Part shown: one piece after another, positions 43,492-56,159 of the stretch
Numbering within the stretch: position 1 is the first letter of the stretch
Layout: each line of letters begins with the position of its first letter
Origin: Sipunculus nudus
Lineage: Eukaryota; Annelida; Sipuncula; Golfingiida; Sipunculidae
Assembly: GCA_026874595.1 (NCBI GenBank)
Contig: CM049306.1
Location: 42,224,019-42,288,018 of the forward strand
Reading direction: 5' to 3'
Length of the DNA stretch: 64,000 nucleotides
The notes under the pieces: generated by a model
Seen by the model: only the letters and a program-made list of their open reading frames with translations
Database searches by the model: none
What the model was told of the DNA's origin: nothing
Program-made: the position numbers and the translations under genes

Positions 43492-44950
43492 AATTTAAAA
43501 AAAAATAATAAATAAATAAGTCAACGTGGGCGTTGTACAAAAAATTCGATATTTAATTCACGTAAACCAAAACAAGTGACCGGCTTTTATATCTGACGTC
43601 TGTCAAATAAACATAATCTTTTGAAACTTCCATAAAAATGAGCCAATCCCATGGGATAATGGCGGTGCCTTTTGTTTATATCCACGTGTTTATAACATGG
43701 GTCGGGATTTGGGCCGGGGGGGGGGGGGGGTGCAAAAATAGCTACTGATCATAATAGAAAGACTTCCGGCAGAAACTTCTGGCTTCAATTCAGAGAGAAC
43801 AGAGTTCTGTAAATGACAAATATTGCATTGCTTCACATGCTCTAACGAACATCAACTAGGGATCTTTCAATAACTCGGTTATATGTTTTATCTGTATGTT
43901 AACACTGGCTCAAATACCTTGTGTACAAGTAGCCTGTAGATGAAATGTTTATACGTCAAAGTGGAGTTATAAGAACCATTGCCAGCAAGGATTACCTCCA
44001 CTTCTTTAATATGTATATGCAGATTAATATGTATATGCAATTCTATAAATAAGGCAGGTGGAAAGTATAAAATATATATTTTTTTTCTGCAGAAAAATTT
44101 TTTTGGTGAAATTTTATGTCGAGTTCTCGAGATAAATATTTTTTTTCTGTGTCCTAAATCAGCCACCGTATACAAATTATGTAAATTACCAAAAAAATTG
44201 TAGGTGCATGACGCCAAGTTAGCCGATGGCTAGCAAGCTCGCAGCGTGACGCACACTTGGGCATTTTTAAGTAAAACTCTATCCTACCAGAGGACCAGGC
44301 GACTCAGGGATGAGTACTGCGAGAGGTTACAGTTAAGTGGACTAGTAACTGCACCTGTATATAGATTGGGTTACTTAGTTAAATGCAGGAGAGGACCATT
44401 CGGGACTCCTCGGCCGGATCTGTTGGGTTCTTACCTCGGATGTATGAATGGCCCAATAATTCTCCACAGATTTTGGAGAAGTTCGCCAGAAATCCACGGG
44501 GTTTGCCATTCCTACTGACTCGATTAACAAGAGTTCACAGTTTCCACAAAAATATATTCATTTGCCATAATCATATATATGTATTATATGGGCTTGATAT
44601 GTTGCTAAACATCATCTATTTCCAGGTCCCGACAGTAAGTTAGGTAGAAGTTCAGTTTATAACGTTAACAAATGCCTCATACATCGCCCACTCAACGTGG
44701 ACTTCCTGGCGTGAACTGTATCCTCAAGCGGTCCAGATCAGTATACATGGGATTTTCTCCTCTGTTTCTTGGATCAGTGTTGTCTTATAGCTTTAAAGGT
44801 GGAATATGTGAGGACTGGCAGTATCTGTTCACAAAAAACATTGTTTTACTCTTGCAAAGCGCACAACAGATGTGCTGTTGTCCTGCCATGGCCTTCCCGA
44901 AATACTTCACGGCGGCCCTCTATGTACATCCGAGAACAACGGATTCGGCC
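43492..44950. other. No gene; G15 tract and partial DR1
   Basis: Poly(G)15 lies at 43716-43730. A DR1-like block is at about 43665-43715. ORFs up to 114 residues have no recognisable domain. Confidence 0.4.
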
Positions 44951-45103
44951 GAGGAGGCCGAAGGAGGAAACGGCATTTTAAAAGGAAGCGGAACAGGAAG
45001 TGAGGAGGCCGAATGAGGAAACGGCATTTTAAAAGGCAGCGGAACAGGAAGTGAGGAGTTCGAAGGAGGAAACGGCATTTTAAAAGGCAGCGGGAGAGGA
45101 AGT
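44951..45103. repeat. 51-bp tandem repeat, three copies
   Basis: Units at 44951-45001, 45002-45052 and 45053-45103 contain GAGGAGGCCGAAGGAGGAAA and CGGCATTTTAAAAGGCAGCG. They differ by a few substitutions. The unit is codon-sized, so the ORFs over it are not evidence of a gene. Confidence 0.92.
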
Positions 45104-47343
45104 GAAAAATATAAGTTTTGCGGGTGCCGTTATCCTCAGGTAAATAATGCCAATCATTTTTTATTGGCCCGACAGTATATTTAATGTTAACTGTTAAAGT
45201 GTGAAGTGTTGTTGCAAATATCAAGGTTCAGAATGAGAAGATATAAACGATTAGATTCTTCCTTGTTTACACTCTTATCTTAAATAGAAACAATGCTAAG
45301 ACGAAATTTAAATAAAAAAAACGGGTATTATATAAACATTTCATAACAACTGATCATGGATATACTTAAATGAAAGCTATGTTTTATTTTTAGGCGTTAT
45401 TCTAACCAGATTAGAAATTAACGAAATTCAAAATATTTAGAAATTCACCAATTTGTGAAAGTTTTCCTTAAATGAACTGTGCATGCTTTATTAACAGGCT
45501 GAATTGGTAAGTAACGCTAACTAGCTGTTTGAGAAGTTCACCAGCTACCAGGAAATACCAGAAAATTTCTCATGGCTATTCATCTTATTGTTGTGTTCGT
45601 AACTTTGTAATCTAATTAACATGACAAACATGGATAATTATTCAAGGCTGAGTTAAGTAAACCTTACACATGATAACGTTTGTAATTTCACATATTAACT
45701 GAGTGTGATAATTGCAGGTCGATCAGTTCCCGCTAGTGATATGCTTTATTTTAATTTATTTTTCTTCTTGTACTACTGTATATTTTAATGAGAAGACAAA
45801 AAGGATACCATTGTGAAAATAATTAAATTATGCTACATGATTTGTTATCGTTGTAATATGATATGGCACACAGATAAGCACAGCAGGAATGAACATAATA
45901 TACATCATGATTAACACGCAATTTGTTAGTTGTTTTTTACACCTATTGGAGACAGTAAATTAGCGATGAACACCCAGTTTTCCAAGAGATGGTAAAACAA
46001 ACAAGAGTGCCCGTGTTAAAGCACATTCACCTCCATTGAGTCCGGTCTTCCTCACCCATGTTTAAGTAAGAAAAAGAGACCGCCTAAAATCGTGGATCCA
46101 GAATCACCATGATACTGCTTCCCTGAATTGAAAAAAGTAATGATGGCAAAATGCTAGAGAATATTAGAACAGAGGGAGTTCATAGTCCCCAATGGGAGAA
46201 CATATATCCCCCTCTAAGCATTAGAATTTTTTTTAACGCTGCAGTCTTTGGTACTGCAGTCAGTATTAAGTGTATATTGATATATTTTCCAGATTTTTTA
46301 TAGAGTGGGAAAAAGGGGGCGCCACCTTATTCCGCCTATGGTCACTAGAGGTATTTTAACCTATAAAGCATGCCTGTTTCTGCGGGCTTGAAAGTAACCA
46401 TTTATGTCGCCTTAACCATTACCCGACTGCATCGTTTTTGATAGATTCTAAACAGTCAAGTAAGAGATTTTTTTAATATACATCATCCGTTTATTTGCTT
46501 TTTCTCCTTATTGATTTCCTTTATTACATAGTATACACATCAATACTTGAATACGATTTCTTTTTAACGCTGGCCAAAGCAACACTGGTCAAAGCTGTAT
46601 TTTAAATTATAAATTACATTTTGTTGCAGTGTTGTTCACATAAGTATACAAAATCCGTTAAAAACCGTAAAAATCTGCAAAGATATCTGATTTATCCCTC
46701 CACCTGTTGAATTGTCGCTGCTATTTTTACTGTGCTGAAATTTAATAAATTAACTGAAATCGCCATGTTTGAGCCTGAAAAGCAAAATATTCTTCATGTC
46801 CATAGCCCCGAGCCAGAGTATCAATCTACGATGACGAATTGGGTCAGCATTCAGTGAGAATCAAGCAGAGCTGTAAAAACGGTCGACTTTGTTCAAAACA
46901 GCCGTGGGCCAATTTGATCGCTAAAGGAAACCTTTCAATTATCCAATATCCGCGCATGTTGCGATTTCCGTAGGCTGCATTAATCGAATCGCTGGGGAAA
47001 TCAAACAAATATCTTTTTTCCTGGCGTCATTGATGGGTTTAATCCCAAAAATGAATGTTATAAATAATACTAAACAATAATATGAAGGACGTGAGAGCAC
47101 TCGACCGACAACTCTAACAATACTTTCCTGGTACCACCTCAGAACGGAGCAGGCGGCCGGGAAGTTTCACAGTAGGCTGATGGTATTGAAACATAGGCCA
47201 AGCCTAACCATTGTTTTATATGCTGGCCTTTTTCAAAACATAACTCCATTCCCGGACGTGTCATGGGATGCGTATGGCAGCGCGACCACTTAAGTGACCG
47301 TATGCAGACCGTATGATACCGTATAGTATCAACTATACAGGTT
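45104..47343. other. No gene recognised
   Basis: AT-rich, nothing identified. Confidence 0.45.
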
Positions 47344-47359
47344 CATGAACCGGTTCATG
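47344..47359. repeat. 16-bp perfect palindrome
   Basis: CATGAACCGGTTCATG, overlapping a second palindrome GGTTCATGAACC. The core AACCGGTT matches the known Grainyhead-type binding site, so a regulatory role is possible but unproven. Confidence 0.5.
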
Positions 47360-48499
47360 TGTCAGCTTTGTGGGCTGCAATGGCTATAATACTGTGCATA
47401 CTATCATAATGAGGGCACTGAAGGAGAACCCTATCTAAAACCCCAGTGAAACATCATTTTACATGCAGATGACAGTCTTATCATAAGGACGATTGTAGTA
47501 GTTTCAGTAATTATTAACCCATCGAAAAATAATCAGACATAACATATTTCTTCCAAGAGACGGGAAATGCGTAAGAATTGTCTAGTAAAAATAGTTTGAT
47601 TTTGCATTACATTATAACTGCGCCGCCTATTTTCAGACATTTGACCTCGTTACCTAGACGCTACGTCACTTTCCTGCAATCAGCTTTCGGTCAGTTATTA
47701 TGTCTTGGTACATAAATTACAGGAAATGAATTGTCAGGTGAGCATAAATTTGATATGTTGTAGTGCAATAGAAATATTTTCGTTTCCGTTTCCTGTTTAT
47801 TGACGATGTGTAAGATATAACGCTTCTTCTGTGACTCTAACAGACATCGATGATGAAGCCCGCATAATATCACATCCTGGTAATTATCATGTATGTACGG
47901 GCGACATGACAATAATCGGGTTCGACTGTATAAGAATTGGACATCTCACTCAAACGACTGCCGTTACACGCGTGTAAACACAAGTGCGAGGAAGCAATTT
48001 TGTCGCAGGTGACATCCGCAGGTGCATAGACATACTAAAACACAAATTAATCACTTTCATTTTAATTACGGCTGAAGAAAATGACAGCTTTTAATTACGG
48101 CTGCAGAACTTGACAGCTGTCTCGACTCTTTATAACTCTATTTCTTACACATAGGTATAAATTCATATGTAAAATGTTATGAAACTACTATTTAAAAGTT
48201 ATCTTTCCTAGATTAAAACCTGAGGAAATATGTAGATGGTACGGGATAATATTATTCAATGAAACCGTTTATGTCGAGTACTAATTAGAGTGAGATGTTC
48301 AATACTTATCAGCATGAGATTGTTCCCATACAGTGCCTTGAGTAAATGAACCCACCAATGCAACAAATGAAAATCGAAACATCGTGTAGGTTGCTGCTGG
48401 GGTTAACGTTAGTACCAGTGAAATGGATGAATAGTCTTTTCTGCTTACATGTATAATTATAAACTGTTTTTTTTAACATAGATTGTACAAATAGTTATT
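47360..48499. other. No gene recognised
   Basis: A short local duplication around TTTTAATTACGGCTG at 48058-48117; otherwise nothing identified. Confidence 0.45.
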
Positions 48500-48685
48500 A
48501 CAACTTATCAAGGCACTCTCCATGGCTCAGATTGCGGCGTTTGGTGGTGTTTAGAGGTGGAGGAAACCGGAGAACCCGGAGAAAACCACCAACCTTGTAC
48601 CTGCCAATACAACCCACTCTCATAGCCACGGCGGGGGAACCTCGGGAAGAGCCGGGCGTTTTACCACACTAATTGCCCAGGCCTA
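48500..48685 (-). mobile_element. SINE family 1, minus-strand copy with decayed head
   Basis: The body (complement of GGCACTCTCCATGGCTC and GGAGAACCCGGAGAAAACCA) is intact. The B box region has degenerated to GGGGGAACCTCGGG on the plus strand. Confidence 0.82.
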
Positions 48686-50879
48686 AACTGTATGCATGTC
48701 ACGGTAACTAAATTAATGCAATTACATTCCTGTTATACTCTCTCTTTAACTTTGTTTGCCTATGTACACTTCAGCATGCATTACAACATATTATTTTCCA
48801 TGTAGGCAAAGTTATAGTAGATTGGATATTTAAGATATTAGGTTATTAATAAATGTAGTCCGTTTTTGTATTTTATATATGTACAGAATAGATTTTTATT
48901 TACAACCAAGGCTCATTGTTCAGCCAGAGTATAAATTTGCCTGAATGTTGAATATCGGAGAAATTACTTATATAAAAAAAAATATCGTTTAAAGAGATTG
49001 CAGACTCAGCTAAATATAACAGATATAATTTCACTGAAGAGTCTATTGTACTGTGTGATTATTATATCTTAGCTACATAATTAATAATAACTGAAAATTT
49101 AATTATCTCTCGATTTTATCACGTGACGGTGAAAAATTTCCTTTTTCTTGTCCTTCAACCCAAATTTATAAAGTAACATATATACATCAGTCTATACTAT
49201 ACTATACTATAGAAATATAGTGATTGTAAATTTGTGATTGACGGCAGACGAAAAAAAAATCCATTTAAATAAGGCATATGTAGTCAGGCCATGTTCAGTG
49301 TATAGAAACACGTTAGGCTGTGATAAAAAAATCATCCGTTGAGATAAGGCCCTGTCTGATTCTAACAAGCCCCACCCAGGAGAAATTTAATAACACAATC
49401 TTCTGACGCTGCGACTTTACATATCTTCGAGTTCCCCTTGATGCACAGTGGGTCTGCTATTTTTCCCCTGGATCTCTTGTGACGGGTAAACAGGATGTGT
49501 AACCGGGGCGACGGACCTATCCCGCTATCGACCTGGTGCTAGCTTAAGTTGCAGCTATACGAACAACCGTCAAGTTTTTTCAACATAATTCGTAAAATCA
49601 AATATCCCTATTTTTTCTGACCTTTCTGGTCCCCCATAATAGGAGAGCTCCTTTTTTTCGCTCTTTGTTATGATCTAAATTTACAAACATTTTCTGTATC
49701 TTCATGGATTTACACAAATATATTATTTTTGCAGCATTGGATTTCATGTATTAATTCTCTTCTGGGATATCACAAACGCTATATCCTAAAGTTAATAGAT
49801 TTAAATGGCATATATGTGCTTACTACAGCATAAGGAAAATATATATGTTTACATATAGGTAAAAAGGTCTAGACACAGGCAAATTAAACTTAAATTTTAT
49901 ACGTCTAGCAGTTTTTGACATGACCCATTTACCAATGTACTTGTATATCAAAGGTTTTTCCTTGTGCGTTCAACATTCCATTTCAACCATACAATGTCGC
50001 AGACCATATAAATGTCAGGTATTGTAGACGAAAGCCGTAACGCTGTGTCTACCTGTCATCTGGTGTCTTCAACATGTCAGCTATTTCTCGGTCTTTGATA
50101 TAGATACAGGCCATTGCCGTCCCTGAGGGAAACACAAGAACATTCGGGCAATATAGATTGTGCTGTTCACACTCAGGAATAAAAAGTATCAGCTTCTTTA
50201 TGATCTATGCGATACCGGTAACTTTTCTAAAAATATTGTGTAATTTTATAGATGAAAGAAGTAGTCTAGCCACTGATGATAACAATGTCTCTTAAGTATA
50301 AAACTCAACATGAAAACCTCTGGTGTCTTTGCCACCTTGCCTATAACTATAAGCGTCATAACGTCAATAAAAGTCTAGGTCCTACTTGTTCGATTCCGTT
50401 TGGATTACGCCTGGAATAAGGATTTATTTGTCGGCGGTTTTTATAAACGTTTTAGGCCCTAGTCTGGCGTCTAAAGAATACCGATGGAAATAAATGTGAA
50501 AACTAATCATATTTAAGGGGGCTTATTCGGGTATTTCTCGTCTATTATCTCTTTAATGTTTAAAAAAACAAGGCCTACAGGCCTAATGGGAACCTGTGCA
50601 ATGATATTACACCAGGTATAATGCTTCAATGCTGGACCATTACTTTTCAAGACCATGTGTAACATGTATATGAACAATACAAGTACTAAACACTTAGAAC
50701 AAGAAACAATTATACAAACATCACTGGTGAAATTCTAGCATGGGTGCACACAACACAAAAACTAGAATACAGGTAGTCAACGAGCGAGTGGGACGGGTGA
50801 AGTGATGGCATGGATTGAGTGGCAAGGGGATATAGAGTGAGGCGTGTTGCATAATAGCCTGGATGTCTGCAGCCGCAAT
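48686..50879. other. No gene recognised
   Basis: AT-rich, nothing identified. Confidence 0.45.
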
Positions 50880-51850
50880 GTGTATGTAGGTTGCGCCACC
50901 TACCACAAAATCCAGAGAGCTGTCCAAGATGCATAAACATGCAAAATTTTAGGCAGACAAGTCAAACCACTACTGAGGTATGAGTGATTTAAGCCCACGG
51001 CAGACAAACATACGGACGCTGTGCAAAAATTGTTGCAGGTGGTGCCACCAATTTTGTGTATGATTAAGAGCTATGTGGGATCTATATACATGCAAAATTT
51101 CAGGGGGATATGTCAAACCATTCCTGAGATATAAGCCTGAATGTTTGCAGCGTATACATAAATGTAGGTGGCGCCACCTGCCACAAAATCGAGAAAGCTA
51201 TCCAAGATGTATTAACCTGCAAAATTTTAAATTTAAGTCAAACCACTGCCGAGATATGAGTGATTTTATCCCACGGCAAACAAACAGACGGACATTGTGT
51301 TTATATGATTGCAGGTGGCGCCACCAATTTTGCGTATGATAAAGAGCTATGTGAGATCTATAAACATGCAAAATTTTTGCCCAATCGGTCAAATTGTTCC
51401 AGAGATATGAGCTAGGATGTCCGCAGCGTAAATTTGAATGTAGGTGGCGCCACCTGCCATAAAATCAAGAAAGGTGTCAAGGATGTATAAACCTGCAAAA
51501 TTTAGGTGGATAAGTCAAATCACTGCCGAGATATGAGTAATTTTATCCCAAGGCAGATGAACAGATGGACACTTTGCAAATATGATTGCAGGTGGCGCCA
51601 CCAGTTTGGCGTATAATAAAGAACTATGGGAGATCTATACACATGCAAAATTTTGGCCCAACTGGTCAAACGGTTCCCGAAATATGAGCTAGGATGTCTG
51701 CAGCTTAAACGTGATGTCGGTGGCGCCACCTGTCATAAAATCAAGAAAGCTGTCCAAGATGTATACACATGCAAAATTTCAGGTCGAGAAGTCCAACCAA
51801 TGCAGAGATATGAGTGTTTTTATCCCAAGGCAGATGAACAGATGGACGCT
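50880..51850. repeat. Alternating two-monomer satellite centred on GGTGGCGCCACC
   Basis: Seven copies of the palindrome GGTGGCGCCACC (first two slightly changed) occur at 50889, 51038, 51167, 51314, 51443, 51591 and 51719. Spacings are 149, 129, 147, 129, 148 and 128 bp. Two monomer types therefore alternate to give a dimer of about 277 bp. One type continues CTGCCAYAAAATCAAGAAAG, the other CAATTTTGCGTATGATAAAG. Both contain ATGCAAAATTT, GTCAAAC and GAGATATGAG blocks, so they share an ancestor. The 60-90-residue ORFs over the array are incidental. Confidence 0.92.
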
Positions 51851-53039
51851 GTGCAAAAATCTAAGAAAATGCAGTTAGCAAAAAAATAAACAAATTATGA
51901 CTGATGACTTATGTGCAATAAATTTTGGTAATGCTTGCTCCTGCCATTTTTGAGATAGATATGGTTAACTAGAGATGACGCACGACGCACTGACGCACGA
52001 TGGACGATGCAGCAACATTGCATAAGCTCACAGGTTTACTAAAAATCCGATAATTTTAAGATGTCAAATCTTTTGCAAAAAAATTAGTGATGCTAGCTCC
52101 TGTTCTTTTTGAGATAGCTATGACGCACGACGAAAGACTGAAGACGGACGACGCAACACCATTGCATATGCTCACAGATTCGCTAAAAAATGCAAACCAA
52201 GTTTTTTCAAACAGCTGATAGATATAGTTCCAATAACCTGGACGTCTAGACACATTGTCTAGACACCCACCAGAGCCAGGTCAGTTGCCATGGTGATATC
52301 TGGACCCCACCTGGTTGTACTGAGTGACCTCTTGACTTGGCTGCTGAAACTCAGCATGTTGTCAAATCTGTTTTCAAACATAGAAAGCCTTTTTCAATTG
52401 GCTACAATGCTTTTTGTAAAGCTGTATTTACCCAATCTATTCTTATAAAACTGGCAGAACCCTACCATAGAATAATTCTTGTAAAGTTTAAACCAAATAA
52501 ATCATAAATCAGTGTATAAGCTAGAAGAGTTAAAAATTACATTTTCGTTTGTAAAAAACAGATCAATGTAGGTGGCGCCACCAATACCTCAATTTCAGAT
52601 ATGACATATGGGACAAACATTGGTATCAAATTTGGTGATTACAGCTCCAGCCGTTTCTGAGACTTTAATTTTAGTGTGCTTTTTTGGACAGATGACTAAG
52701 TTCAACCTCCTGTAACTCGGCCAAAATCTCCGAACTGGAACCATTTGAACAAATTTGAGCGAGATTGTTCCAGGGATCATTTCTGTGAAATATTGGACAA
52801 TTTGGCTGGACTGTTTCGGAGAAGAAGATTTTTAAAGCTTTTTTAGCTTTTCCCTATAAAATCTAAGAAAATGCAGTAAAAAAATTAACAAAATCCGATA
52901 GAGTTTTTCAGATGACTGATTATTTGCAAAAAATTTGGTGATGCTAGCTCCTGCCGTTTTTGAGATAGCTATGGTTAACGTACAGACGACGGACGACGCC
53001 GCAACATCGCATAAGCTCACAGGATCGCTAAAAAATAGC
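51851..53039. repeat. Dispersed satellite-related units
   Basis: At least four diverged copies of AATTTGGTGATGCTAGCTCC + TGCCGTTTTTGAGATAGC lie at about 51919, 52081, 52629 and 52931. Three are followed by GACGACGGACGACG-like and CATAAGCTCACAGG segments. An eighth palindrome copy GGTGGCGCCACC lies near 52572. They look like flanking or internal parts of the same repeat family as the satellite. Confidence 0.7.
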
Positions 53040-53222
53040 CCAGAAAACGCCGATCCCATCCTACACAGACTGTTCGTTGGATTATGAACAAGTGATTAAA
53101 ACATGTTGGGGCCCGCGAAAATACCACACACATCCACCACAGAGGCGTTATATGACTTTCTTTTACAGAAATTACACAGAGTTCATTAATATATACGCGG
53201 AGTAAACCAGAAATCACATACA
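53040..53222 (+). repeat. Dispersed repeat DR1, copy 3 (internally deleted)
   Basis: It has CCAGAAAACGCCGATCCCA, a GGGGCCCGCGAAAATA block and the end GCGTTATATGA...ATATACGCGGAGTA, matching the two ends of copy 1. The middle is missing. Confidence 0.6.
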
Positions 53223-53734
53223 TTTTCTAGAAAAGGCAGCTTGATGGTTGGCTTTATAGGTATCTTTCAGTGAAGCACTTGCGGGCGGCAACCGGGGTAT
53301 CACTTAACCATATTCCATTATACGGATTCTTACACCATTGCCTTTCTGGTTAATAAATCTGAAACCGAAAATGAATGATTAGCACGATGTATGTTATCTA
53401 CCTGGATGAAAAATAAGGTAATTTTACCTGAACATAGAACTGATTCAAACGGCAAGGATTCAGTTACGAACATTAATAATTATTCTGCTGCATGCATTGC
53501 CAATAAGACTGAATTAAGCCCGACTGCAAAACGTTTTTATTCGAAATGTAAAAATTACAATAGCGCCACTAACGCCGAATGCTTGAAGAATTTAGTTTTT
53601 ATAGTAGCATACGTAACAATAACCATTCATATACAAGTAATGTACATATTTGTAGGGGAATATTCGGGAAAACAGACTAAAATGTCAACTTTATGTATTT
53701 TACATGGATTATACTGTGTACTGCTAGTTATAAA
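53223..53734. other. No gene recognised
   Basis: A 125-residue plus-strand ORF (53391-53768) runs into the next SINE and has no known domain. Confidence 0.35.
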
Positions 53735-53830
53735 ATCCGGTACAACTCACTCTCCATGGCTCAGATAGTGACGTACGGACGTCTGTAGGGGTGGAGGAAC
53801 CAGGAGAAAACAACCGATCCAGCAGCCTCA
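53735..53830 (-). mobile_element. SINE family 1, truncated minus-strand copy
   Basis: Contains the complement of CACTCTCCATGGCTCAGAT and GGTGGAGGAACCAGGAG; it stops before the tRNA head. Confidence 0.7.
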
Positions 53831-54429
53831 GTAACGGAGGTTATTTCGCTTTGCTTGTTGCTTTGGTTAGACTGTTTTCCTTTGACGGAGGTATGCGCAC
53901 AAAAAGTGCCATTCTATTTTAATAGCACCGATAGTACTCCTCGATATAACCGTAAATGAAGAATTTAAAATCTTCGTTTGAGATTTATATTTAACCATCA
54001 TTATATAACTTAAAATAGCAGCTATACTAAAAGGTGTTTATATAAGCGGTCTCTTTGTACGAACAAATATAGCCTTCCTTCTAGAGTACACAATTTCAAT
54101 GAAACTGGACACCTAAAAATGCTAAACACTCCGAGGCAACATAAAGCATATATCACATAGAATGGAGAAATTGACTTATGTGGGATAAAATTGGGTAACC
54201 CATAGGGCATGAAGATTACCGCTAACATGCAAAAAATAAAAATTCATTCATGACATTAATAAAATGTATTTTCATATCTTTTAAGATCGATAATGATTGA
54301 TTGCTCAAGCTACAATGCACCCCAGTAAAAAGATTTGTTGTAAGGGCCAGTGCTAAAATACCGACATCTCTAGATAAAAAGAAGGAAACCTACATAATAA
54401 AAAATTACATTTAAAAAATAATTACCTTC
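53831..54429. other. No gene recognised
   Basis: Nothing identified. Confidence 0.45.
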
Positions 54430-54647
54430 AGTGTGTCATCAAAGCCTTATCAGTAAGTGGATGCATTCCGGAGATGTGCTGAGATGATGATGATAATAAT
54501 AATAATAATATAGTAATATTCATTACTATTCATCTATGATCAGGTGGAATCATCTCATACCTTCAACGCTTGGATTTATTACATATTTTTTATCAATGTG
54601 TCATCAAAACCTTAACAGTAAGTGGATGCATTCCTGAGATGTGCTGA

Positions 54648-54679
<32 letters not shown>

Positions 54680-54748
54680 TAATAATATTAATAAAATAGT
54701 TATATATCATTACTTATCATCTATGGTCAGGTGGAATCATCTCATACT
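54430..54748. repeat. Direct duplication with internal (AAT)n
   Basis: Two copies (54430-54561 and 54594-54748) begin GTGTCATCAAARCCTTA and share AGTAAGTGGATGCATTCC and GAGATGTGCTGA. An (AAT)n tract expanded differently in each follows, and both end GGTGGAATCATCTCATAC. Confidence 0.88.
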
Positions 54749-56159
54749 TAAGCTTTGCTTGGAGAAAGTAGAATAACATAAAAAATTCATAAAGGAAAAA
54801 TATATAACAACTTATAATGCGCCAATGTTTCATTCAGAAGTACAGTTATTAATTGTAAGTTATGTACGAATTTGGAATAAAATTTGGCTGCCACTGTGCA
54901 AAATGTGAAGTATATTGTCAAATGAGTTAAGCTTAAAAAATGGGTTAACCTTGTACTTTACGATCCAAACGTGGGAATACCAATAAATAAATCTAATTTA
55001 TTTATAGGAGAGACAAGGTTCGGTGTCAGAATATAACAATAAAACACACAATCTGTCGATCTAGTGGTATAATTACGAGAACAGCTTTATCTATGGTCAT
55101 TAAACTTCCTGCCTCAATGCTTCCGTCATTGGATTAGCCTTGCCGCGGACGCATATTTCATGGTTTATTTTCTTAACACACCGTCTTTATGTGTAGCTCT
55201 GTCTATCATCAAAGGATAAAATACAGGTCGCCCTTTTACACCAATTGCCGAACCAAGGAGAGTACAAAATTACTAATGTCAGGGTGAAATCTTATTTCAT
55301 TGGCGGACCTCATTTTCATGGCGAATATCTTAAATGGACTTGAAATTCTATATAACTTGTGAGGAAATGTCGAGAACATTAAAGTGACTATTTACACATT
55401 ATAACACCTAGATATCACCTCACTATAGAGTATATATAAGATGGGAGAATTGTAAAATAACTTGCCCACTTAAGTAGGGTTATCTTTCATGTCTTGTGCT
55501 AACCTTGTTTACTCCTGCTAAGACATACATTTAGAAAATTTAAAATCACATAACAGCCAATTCCATGTTAATGGAACAGCCTTCTGTAAGAGGATATATA
55601 TTACCTTATTTTATACTAACTTTTGTGTTGTATTTATGTGATTTGTGGCCTTCTATAAGTACAAATAAATGACTTTTAGGTAATTCCTCTCAAAAAGTAC
55701 TTTTAACGTTTTCGTGATGGATAAGGAGTTGATACTTTTAGTAAACACGGTATATGTGCCAATGTTGACAAACAGAAAAACAGTGTAACTTAAGGTGGTT
55801 GGTTGCATACGTGCAGAAGTTGTAAAGTCACTAGTTCAAAACGCCCTTGCAAATCTCTGTTTCATCTTGTTTGTCGCCAGATTTCCTTGTTGAATGTGCC
55901 TGGAATATTTTGATGCCTCTTATGTTGTAAACATGTGGAAACATGCTATAAACAAAACGAACGGCCTGTGTGCGATGTGATCGACGTTTTCTGGACTATT
56001 TTGAGGAATTATCAACTGATAAGGATTACCTGCCCTTATAAATAGAGGAAATAAATGGTTGTGTTCAGAACATGACAGCTATAACACTAAACCTAATTGC
56101 TGCGTTTTAGGTCTGAGCAATGACACGCGTTCCCGTGTATGTGTGAGCGATAATTAGAG
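54749..56159. other. No gene recognised
   Basis: AT-rich, nothing identified. Confidence 0.45.

Noticed and set aside
44246-45016. Overlapping 86-114-residue plus-strand ORFs
   Set aside because: Partly over a 51-bp tandem repeat and without recognisable domains.
53391-53768. 125-residue ORF with a hydrophobic stretch
   Set aside because: No domain recognised, AT-rich codons, and its end lies in a SINE; probably chance.
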